From Metellina segmentata (Eukaryota; Arthropoda; Arachnida; Araneae; Tetragnathidae): DNA of 64,000 bases. The notes below the pieces were generated by a model. The model had not been told where the DNA came from. It ran no database searches and was given only the letters and a program-made list of their open reading frames with translations. Shown here in pieces: positions 55,871 to 64,000 of the stretch (positions are counted from its first letter, which is position 1; each line of letters opens with the position of its first letter). The stretch covers positions 93,641,978-93,705,977 of the forward strand of contig OX375873.1 of the NCBI GenBank assembly GCA_947359465.1, written 5' to 3'. The translations under genes were made by a program, and so were the position numbers.

Positions 55871-56692
55871 CAGGGCCGTATTTCTAAATAGGCTAAGTAG
55901 GCTGCAGCCCAGAGCGGCAAATTTTTCAAGGGCGGCAGATTGGCAATTTATTCAATAGTTGAAATAATTTTGAATAATTTGAATAATTTTGAATTTTGAA
56001 ATTCAATAGTTGAATTTCAGACGTTAATAATATTTTCAGAACGAATTTAAGAATACATGTAACTTAGAAATATGTTTTAGTCCTTCTACACATAGCCTAC
56101 TTTCTAAAACTATTACATAATAAAAATTCACAGCACGTAATATTGTATTATAACTTTCTTGTAGTGCAATCTAATTTGGTTTAACAACACTGTCACAAGC
56201 GCAGCGATTCGATCTGAAAACACTGTTGGCAGAAGGCCCAGTGGCTCCGCTGTCAGTAGTGTAGTGTCAGTCTAGTCTGTTTGAGTCTGACGCTGTCATT
56301 TATGTCGATCGGAGTGCACAACGGGATCGTTGATGATTGTGTTGAGCGAGGTGTGTTCGTGTTGTTTTTTACGATTTTGCCTTATAATTTAGAGCATTCC
56401 AATACATAATGTACAGTTTTTAACAAGTCGGCTACTCCTTACTAGCTACTATGAGTGACGGTAGGAATAGACTCAGTGGCGCTGAATACAAAAAAACGAA
56501 CAAAACTGAAACTTCAAGAACAAGAACATGTTCTGAAACAAACAAAAAAACTTTATGTTTAAAAAAGATGAAAACACCAATGAACTCTATCCTTTTACTG
56601 TATAAAACAAATGTATTAAGCAAATATGAAATATAGAGGGGGCGGCAAATGGACTTTAGCCTATAGGCGGCATACTCTTAAATCCGGCCCTG
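55871..56692 (+). mobile_element. hAT deletion derivative with 8-bp target duplication
   Basis: Starts CAGGGCCGTATTTCTAAATA and ends with the complement of CAGGGCCGGATTTAAGAG. It is flanked by perfect CATAGGAA duplications (55863-55870 and 56693-56700). The start of a transposase is kept (MSDGRNRLSGAEYKK at 56451), which resembles the N-terminus of hAT proteins of the ZMYM/TTF-type group. The sequence then jumps to the 3' end. The 300 bases before the ATG likely held its promoter. Confidence 0.92.
56451..56636 (+). pseudogene. hAT transposase N-terminal stub
   Basis: Sixty-one codons starting MSDGRNRLSGAEYKKTNKTE. The S-G-A-x-Y-K/R-K word is typical of the start of ZMYM-like hAT transposases. 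The C-terminal part of the frame is deletion-junction sequence, and no zinc finger or catalytic residue is present. Confidence 0.55.
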
Positions 56693-56700
56693 CATAGGAA

Positions 56701-58222
56701 AAGATAACGAAAAAACAATAATTTTATATGAGTCCCACCTCCACTTGACATGACACGGGTTACAATTGAAAAAATATTTATTTAATGAAAATCACATTTA
56801 AGGAATCGGTCTGGTGTAAACATTTCTGCAGATTTCAAATCCGTTGAAATTATTACTCTATCTTTAACGATTACAAAGATAGAAAACCTCAAATAGTCCT
56901 TTCCCGAGACAAAGCTAGTAAGAAAGTTATGGTAATCGACAACGCACACGCGTCTCCGTTCTGAAAAACCTTGTTTTCATAAATAACTGGAATATAAATA
57001 ATAATTAAAAAATGGTTGAATCCAGTAACCGTCTATTTTGTTTCAAAATATACTTTTTTACACCAAGTAAGCGAAATAAACACGTTTTCTTTGATAGAAT
57101 ATTTATCGCAAATGGCGCGAAATGAGTACTTGCGTCATTCACGGTTATGTGTGCATAGTCGGGTTTCGGTACCGCAGCGGCGTCGCACGTTGAAAAACCA
57201 AATGTGTGCACCGGGCCTAAATGTTTCTAAAATTGCGATTTCAAAACGAATTCTTTCTGTGATGTTATGTGATGAATTATAATTAAAAATTTTCCAAAAA
57301 ATAAATATTTGGTTAATTTTACAACCATTGAAATTAGTGTGAAATAAAACTGAGTTCAAGGTCGGATTGAAAAAAATGTTGTTTTGAAGATTCACATGAT
57401 TGTTTTCTATCTCTATCTCGCATAGAAACCACAAGTTATAACTAAAAATAGAGAAAAAAACCCGGAACTAGTGTGTCCGGCACTAGCATCATATTTAGCT
57501 AGAAAACGTCTTGGATTGTATGATATGGACTTGGTGGGTTTATCGGAACAAAGGAATTTGCTTGATTTCATTCATTCAATCTATGGTACACAATGTCTCA
57601 CAATTTGCAAAATTTTACTAAAGACTGGGCGTAGTTATAGTTATATGAACAATAACCATATGAGCAATATTTGAGCTGCTGCCGGGACGCCCGTTTACGC
57701 TCGGCACATGATGGCTACCTTTTTGTATTCTCCAGACCTTTCTCTTTCGGTTGCTATACGTTTTATACTCTTTCTGCTTTTTATTGGCTAGATATTTGGA
57801 TATTTCTGAAAATGTAGTGAAATTTTACACACTTATCACATTTTGATTCCTTATTCTTATTCTAAATTATCAGATATACTTGTTGTTACTATTCATTCTT
57901 ATTTTGTAAAAGAGCTACAAAACAACACCTTGCCGGATATTTTGAATCCTCGGGAAGCTACTAATTAAGTATACTAATTTCTGTGCACGCGTGAATTCCC
58001 AGAATGCTATTTTAGATCTTGGTTTTTTCGTCTACCCGATCATATAGTTAAATTTGCTAAATCTGTTAAATTATGTTATAAACAAAAGTCTGGTAAGAAA
58101 AGTCACAAGGTAGTGACAATCGTTCCACCGTATTGATAATACTTACAAGACGTTTCCGTCAAAACATTATAAATAAGAAAATATTTCCGAGCTAAATAAA
58201 TTAGAAAATAACATCACACCAT
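56701..58222. other. No supported gene
   Basis: Short frames at 57016-57282 and 57471-57674 have no known motif. Confidence 0.5.
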
Positions 58223-58230
58223 GTTGTCAG

Positions 58231-58999
58231 TAGGGATGCGACATCGATGTCAATGTTTTCAAAACATCGATGTTTTATAAAAAAACATAGATGTATTGGA
58301 GCCGATATTTTTGTAACATTGATGTTTATTCTTGTCGATGTTTTTACGCTGTCGATGTTTTATTTTTAAATGAAAAAAGTACCGTTATAAATTGTTTTAA
58401 AATTACTAAGTAACATAATTTTTATAATCAGAAAATTGAACATACTTTTAGACCAAAGTGGCCAAGGGTGAAGGGTCTGAAAAGTAGGGATGCGACATCC
58501 ATGTCAATGTTTTCAAAACTTTGATATTTTGTAAAAAAACATCGATGTATTGAAGCCAATGTCTTACCACAAGTTGCTAAACCAGTTTTAAGAAATGGGG
58601 AAAAAGTTTAAATACACTGAATTTTAAAACCATCGATGGTTTGGGGGCGATATATAATCTACATCGATGTTTTAATTTTGAACATCGATGTTTTGCTGTC
58701 GATGTCGCATCACTAGTTGTTAAACCAATTTTAAGAAATGGGGAAAAAAGTTTAAATACACTGAATTTTAAGAATATCGATTGTTTTGGGGCGATGTATT
58801 ATCCATATCGATGTTTTAATTTTGAACATCGATGCTTTGCTGTCGATGTCGCATCACTAGTTGCTAAACCACTTTTAAGAAATGGGGGACAAAAGTTTAA
58901 ATACACTGAATTTTGAAAACATCGATGTTTTTGGGGCGATGTATTATCAACATCGATGTTACAAAATATCGATGTTTTGCTGTCGATGTCGCATCACTA
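58231..58999. mobile_element. hAT-like element made of ACATCGATGT repeats
   Basis: Starts TAGGGATGCGACATCGATGT and ends with the complement of TAGTGATGCGACATCGACA. It is flanked by perfect GTTGTCAG duplications (58223-58230 and 59000-59007). The 3' part is a tandem array of a 143-144 bp unit with starts at 58573, 58716 and 58860; each unit ends with the terminal repeat sequence. A second 5'-end-like sequence lies at 58485. The 10-bp palindrome ACATCGATGT or a close variant occurs more than ten times. Open frames here only reflect the repeats. Confidence 0.88.
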
Positions 59000-59722
59000 G
59001 TTGTCAGTAACTTTCAACTATTATTTGCCACAATGCTGATTTATAGACTTTTTCGATGTAATTTTATTCATAAAATATTTTTTGACGGAACGGATAAAAA
59101 TAACGTTTTGTATCTATCTATTATAAAAAAAAAGTTGTCAGTCTTTTTCATGTTTATTCGCTTTGTGATTGCAGATAGCGAGTCACGTGATAGTAAGTCT
59201 TGCGGTTCAACGGGCAAGTTAATTTGGAGCACGCTCAAGCGATAAACACAGTTATATTTTTTAATTAATTCCTTCATAAAAGTTGAGAGTACGCTTTCCA
59301 ATGTTTTCAGAAGAACCGGCCGATTTGGTCGCCGTTTACATAGCAACAGTCGAAAATGAAAAAATTAAAAAGTACTATTACAGCAAACAACACGGATCAG
59401 CTAAAACATTTAAAACTATGATGAGATTTCCTCTAAATTTTAACAACATGTTTACTAAAATATTTCCTTTTTTTATGTGGAAATAAGATGTTTTGTTCTT
59501 GACAGTTTTTAAAACTTTTTGTGTTTATTTACACTATATTTCCGTCTATGAGCAGATAATTTTTGGAACGTTTTCTAAAGCTAAAGCACGGGGGTCGGCT
59601 TATATACGGATCCGCTAATCTCGCAAAAAAAGTAGGCAATTTTCTGTTATTCGGGAGCATGCGATAAATATGGCAATGAGAAGGGAACCTACAATTAACG
59701 TCGTACTAGAGGTCCGGGATGC

Positions 59723-60465
59723 TATTTTCCAAACCCTCATAGATTCTACAACTGGGGGCGGGGCTAACCATAACAGCCAATGAGACTGAAATCAACCAAA
59801 TATAAAATGTTGTCTTCTTTTAAAGAGCCTCGTTTCGTGAAGCAACGATGCCCTAATGGCTAAAGTCAACTACCTTCAGTTTGGCGTCGGCAGCGGAGGA
59901 TGTCTTCCCGAGTTCGATCTCAGATGGCGGAAAACTTTTTAGATCCTCCAAATTATACTATTTAAAAAATTCCAATTTAATTCGTTTTGATTCCAAATTA
60001 CTTTTCCTAATTTGTAATACCCTTTTTATATTTTTCCAAGCTTCCGTTGATTTTACATAAATAATCTAAGAACCACTCCTGAACTCACTATCAGCTGATA
60101 TTTTCCCGCCCCTCTGCCGTCCCCTTTGCTTTAGGATGATGGTGTCGTATCCACCCCTGGTTTAGGACCATTCTGATGTAACAAAAAGTATACATAAAAC
60201 ACTAACTTATATAATTATTAACATATAATAAAAGGATACAATTTTCGGCTCCCACCTCTACCCACCCATAGCCATGAATCTGAAAAGAAAAGAAGAAAGA
60301 AAAATTATTTAACATGTTTCATTTATTACACTGCAAACAGGATCAGACAGGTTTTCAGTTGTCTTTAGCGTAGTGAAGGAGATTCCTATCCAGCGCTCGC
60401 GATCATTGGTCGTTACGATTAGCCCCGCCCCCAGTTGTAGTACCTATGAGGGTTTGGCAATTCGC
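59723..60465. mobile_element. TIR element with 9-bp target duplication (MULE-like)
   Basis: The ends are inverted repeats of about 45-50 bases sharing CCAAACCCTCATAG, then CTACAACTGGGGGCGGGGCT. Flanks are identical GTCCGGGAT (59714-59722 and 60466-60474), and the sister Helitron has the unoccupied site at about 7010-7022. A 9-bp duplication with long TIRs fits Mutator-like elements. No transposase. A tRNA-like stretch with pol III-type boxes lies at about 59850-59937. Confidence 0.85.
59850..59937 (+). other. tRNA-like sequence inside the MULE-like element
   Basis: TGGCTAAAGTCAACTACC resembles an A box and GAGTTCGATCTC resembles a B box, about 40 bases apart. Stems are poor and no intact acceptor is seen, so it is likelier a tRNA-derived relic than a tRNA gene. 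Its spacing would suit a tRNA with a long variable arm. Confidence 0.4.
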
Positions 60466-60736
60466 GTCCGGGATCAATCTAGCAGTGATCCATATGGGGA
60501 TGGATTGTGAAGCAATATCCTACCTCTCATTGTTAGTTCTCAAAGCGAACTAAATATGATTGCATAGCCATCATCGGGGGTTGACGAGCGACAGCGAGTA
60601 GGGGGCGGTGCCTCCTAGTATTCAAAAATAAATAATTGATAACTGGTACACGTGCCACCTACTGCTATAATTATAAAAAAAATTAAACACAAAAAATATT
60701 TTACAGTATGGAGGACGATTTATTGAGAGAATAGAA

Positions 60737-60860
60737 CCCAGAAGATATTTGGAATATTTTCCAAACATCTTCTGGGAATTATTATTCCCAGAGGATGTGT
60801 AATAATGAAAAAGATTCCTTCATTATTAAAGGGAGATATATTAGAGATATCTCTTCCTTT
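60737..60860. repeat. Cluster of consecutive hairpins
   Basis: A near-perfect 40-base inverted repeat (60737-60776, arms CCCAGAAGAT...ATCTTCTGGG) is followed by a second hairpin around AATAATGAA...TTCATTATT and a third with AAAGGGAGATAT...ATATCTCTTCCTTT. The first arm recurs at about 60909. Probably a foldback element remnant, related in its third part to 62650-62700. Confidence 0.7.
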
Positions 60861-60920
60861 AATGTCTAACTAATTTTGTTGTTATGAAATATCTTGATGA
60901 TCATAGAGATAACAGGGCCC

Positions 60921-62640
60921 AGAAGATGTTCGGAATATTTTACAATCGAAAGGTATTGACTCATTCTTACCGTCAGTTAGCGGGCAGTTCAACCATACTT
61001 TATTTAACTAAAGAATTTTGGCACCGGGTATGAAAACCAAACGACTTTTGGTTAGGATTTTACTTGAGAGTTAGTTCTCTCGTATAATAATATAGATTGA
61101 TCGCCGAGCGACTTATTAGTTTAATTGTTATAATGTTATGGTAACAGCAATTATAATGTCACTAGTCTGGAATGAACCTTCCGGCTTTAACCTGTAAATA
61201 GAACAATAAATATGTGGTTTGGAACTATGACTAATTATTTAGATTATCTGTCGAAAAGGATTGGTATTGGGAACAACCCCGGCGTAATAGAACAAGGTCA
61301 TTCTGGTAGGTAAGATTTTATTGATAATAGAAGCATAAACCTGACGGGATAGGTATTCATCCAACAAAATGAATTACATCTGCGTTTTTCACTAAAGTTA
61401 CTTTTAAAATGAAATTGGTAACATACGTTGTTTTTAAAAGCCATTGCTCTCTACATTTTTCTAAAAACCCATTGTTCATGCATTTCTTTAAGATTTCCAA
61501 ATAATCTTACTCCAAAATTCCTTCTATAACCTTCTCCTGTATCCTATCGACAACATAAAATGACTTTTTCTTAATATCAGGTAAAAATGTCATGTGATTA
61601 TTGAACTGTATCTTAGATAATATGTACTATCTCCACACAAAACTCAATGAAATGACTGTCTTTAATCAGAAGCATTCTTCCCAAGCAGGATAAAGTGTTT
61701 CAATAAACGGTAAATAGTTTTAGCATAAATCCGGTTCTTTTTCCAGAAATATTAAGACCACATCACGACAAAAATTGAACAATTAACGCTACTTTAATTA
61801 TTCAATAAAGCCCCACTTCCTCTTAACTCTAAGATTCGCCTTATTCTTAAAATTGCTAAGGATTTCTTTTAATCCAGTTAAAATCCAAACTGAAGTAACG
61901 GCCGGAAATTAATTATGCGTTGAATAAATATCTCTCTTTGTAATTAAATAATGCACAATGTCATATTTATAAATGCATTTTTATCCTAAGCATTTTTCTC
62001 TTTTATGTGTTTCATTCCTTTCTTGAGGTTAACCGAGCTGAAAATGTGTGTTTCTAGATAAATAAATTTACCCATGGAAGATTAGATATTGCGATAAGGC
62101 TCTTTGGTTTTGATTCATTGCTTGGATCATGGGCTCGTACACTTCTTGAATAAAATTTTATCTGTTTAATGAGATGAAACTCAAATGCTAATATTTTATT
62201 GTTAGTGTGATTAAAAATAGCAGCGTTTTCAATTATTTTTAATTTGTCGTTATAATTTTCACTCTTTTGTGTGCTATTACACAGCATATTTTTAATGTTA
62301 GCTTGTGGTGAACCTAACCACGAAAAATAAATTTGAAAAAAATCTGTACTCATAAAGCTGAGTTGGAGTCTGTATTCTACAGAAATCTACATCGCTTAAC
62401 CAATACACACCATATTTGGCACATACATTCTTTAGACTATTTCGGGAAATGTAAGATGTATACTAATTGCCGTTCCGGGTTTGTCCTAAGTCTGTAAAGG
62501 GGTCAAAACAATTCAAAATTCCTTCTGGAAATAACATTGAGTTACACTACGATCGCTATTTAACCCGTTCGCACCAAACTTTGCTCACTTATACTTTAGA
62601 ATCCTGCTGTAAACATAGGCGATGTGTTAATCCTCCCACC
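60921..62640. other. No supported gene
   Basis: AT-rich. A 99-codon minus-strand frame (62054-62353) has no recognised domain. Confidence 0.45.
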
Positions 62641-62644
62641 AACC

Positions 62645-62892
62645 AATTTTGACGAGATATCTCTTCCTTTAATGTCTGACCAATTTTTCTGTTATGAGAT
62701 ATATTGTTGATCAAGATCTAATTAAATAAATACTAATGGCAAGATTTCTCGTCACTAAGACACTGTAGATTTTTACGATGACTAGATACAATATCTGTCA
62801 GTTTCTAAAGGCGAGGTATCTCTCTCATCATATATCTAGTCAGTTTTACTGATGAGTAGATACCTCGTCGAGACCACCACCAGAAGGGTTAA
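62645..62892. repeat. Foldback-like GAGATATCT repeat, second copy
   Basis: Contains GACGAGATATCTCTTCC at the left and the complement of the 33590 repeat's end at the right (GTCTCGACGAGGTATCT on the minus strand). Flanking words AAAACAATTC and ACATTGAGT recur on both sides (62505-62535 and 62925-62955), so this piece may sit inside an older duplicated sequence. Confidence 0.55.
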
Positions 62893-63109
62893 CCTCCGTT
62901 CAATTTGTACTAGGTGCAAAGGGACTAAAACAATTCGAAATCCACATTGAGTAATATTACGATCAATCATAACCAATTCAAATAAATCAACACCAGGGTA
63001 ATAGTATATACAACAGAGTAAATTGAGCTCAATTCATGAAATACTCTTTGATTGCGCTGTCCACCAACCAGCTTTCCAAATTGGTGATTGGTAGAGGTAA
63101 CACGCGCAT

Positions 63110-63240
63110 TTCCAATTACACGCCTCGTAATCTGACCGTAGTTCAAAGCTACGTGGTGTTGTTCTCGGATATTTAACTTCGGATTTGATCCCAGACCATC
63201 GCCAATACCCCATTGTGTTCCTCCAGTTCTTAACATTCAA
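63110..63240 (+). repeat. SINE 3' half
   Basis: Plus-strand: AATCTGACCGTAGTTCAAAG, TACGTGGTGTTGTTCTCGGA, TTTGATCCCAGACCATCGCC, CCATTGTGTTCC. The head is absent. Confidence 0.75.
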
Positions 63241-64000
63241 ACACAAACCAAATGACGCCTCTGAAAAAAAATCCAGATGACGCTCTTTTCAATTCGAGCT
63301 TACTTTTACGGATTATTTACGATTAGAGTTGGCTTGACAATGGGATGCCTATCTCTTACAACGACTGTATGAAGCTCTGTGAACCCACTATTCACAATTA
63401 ACAGCTTTACTATTCTTTGTCCCTCATTATCATTTCAACATTATGTCTGCTGCAATCACACTTGGCTGTTGAAGGTAACACAAGATAGTCAAACGGTCAC
63501 AACCATCCAATTGTACGACCTTGCATGCGGTGTGTTAAATGCAATGTGGCCACCACAACAACATTTAACTTACAACACATTAGTCTCGATAGAAGCAATA
63601 TACCACCCTCATTATCAATTAACCCTCTTGGAGGTTTCTCTTTGCATCGAAGACTGGCCTTAAGTGTTCATGTCTTGAGTGCATACACTTCTTCCAAACT
63701 GTAAGCAGTTCTAAGTAATGGACAGGGACACAATTTGGTTTTCTAGTTAGATCTTTATTCCTTTAGGTGTATTGAGGCAGTTTTGTCTTGATGAGATGTT
63801 TCGCTCTTAACAATATTAACAAGATCTTAGACGAGTTATCTCGTTTAACCACTTCAAGGTTAAAGGCACTCATAATTTTCACTTTCGCAAATGTATTAAT
63901 TTTAACTCTGGATGTCATAAATCTTTGTATTGTGGAGAGTACGAATTGAAATTCGTTGTTCTTGTCAGAAGCAGACGATTCGCGTAATATCGCTCTCTTC
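63241..64000. other. No supported gene; one more GAGATATCT-type word
   Basis: A 94-codon plus-strand frame (63379-63663) has less AT-rich composition than its surroundings but no motif I know. At 63780-63845 are words of the foldback family (GATGAGATGTTTCGCTC, AAGATCTTAGACGAGTTATC, TCGTTTAACC). Confidence 0.4.

Larger units (their letters stand above)
59113..60618 (+). mobile_element. Non-autonomous Helitron, family 3, interrupted
   Basis: Begins TCTATCTATTATAAAAAA after a host A and ends GGGCGGTGCCTCCTAG before a host T. It matches the inverse of 6850-7694 along its length. It is split by the 743-bp element at 59723-60465. No Rep/helicase is present. Confidence 0.8.

Noticed and set aside
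58641..59245. Repeat-rich frames with RCFAVDVASLV words
   Set aside because: These are translations of the ACATCGATGT-containing tandem units of the hAT-like element.
63379..63663. 94-codon frame with balanced composition
   Set aside because: No motif, no splice or promoter context that I can defend.

Overview
This is a window of an AT-rich animal nuclear genome, almost certainly an arthropod and most probably an orb-weaver-type spider. The reason is the repeat content: a Tc1/Tcb1-like transposase on the minus strand at 37.7-39.2 kb, a second Tc1 family in three truncated copies, a THAP-domain transposon remnant and a tRNA-derived SINE all look like families I associate with spider genomes. 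The species call is inference from recalled family resemblance, not from a search. I see no convincing host gene, no rRNA or functional tRNA gene and no bacterial features. The window is a dense graveyard of mobile elements.

Layout. 1-9 kb: SINE pieces, a hAT-type non-autonomous element with a second hAT element nested inside it (2849-3820 and 3020-3434), a small foldback element, a Tc1/mariner-like MITE, and a minus-strand Helitron (6673-8040) carrying another Helitron inside it (6850-7694). 9-20 kb: a second Helitron family (9725-11345), a long-TIR element (12706-13575), Tc1 remnants, a hAT element with transposase debris (16451-17690) and a clean second copy of the first hAT family (18894-19441). 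20-33 kb: Tc1 remnant, an unusual TIR element (about 22119-24798) carrying a conserved uncharacterised protein broken by a few stops, a decayed hAT gene, the second Helitron copy, non-LTR retrotransposon fragments and a 125-129 bp tandem array.

34-42.5 kb holds the most interesting object: a Ty3/gypsy-type retrotransposon whose pol order is protease, integrase, reverse transcriptase, RNase H. Integrase lies before reverse transcriptase, as in Ty1/copia and in the Gmr1 group of Ty3/gypsy elements. It is broken by point changes and by three later insertions: a Tc1 element at a TA in RT, a hAT element with an 8-bp target duplication just after RNase H, and a Helitron between A and T. A piece of the same family's leader and gag start is embedded in a Tc1 copy at 43.1 kb.

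43-64 kb: SINE clusters (44.2-46.7 kb), a poly(A)-tailed retroposed segment, the THAP transposon with an intron, a solo LTR inserted exactly at a Helitron edge (50.2-51.2 kb), a hAT element (55871-56692), a hAT-like element built from ACATCGATGT repeats (58231-58999), and a third-family Helitron (59113-60618) split by a 743-bp element with a 9-bp target duplication. Target duplications, nested insertions and one empty site give a relative insertion order for much of the window.
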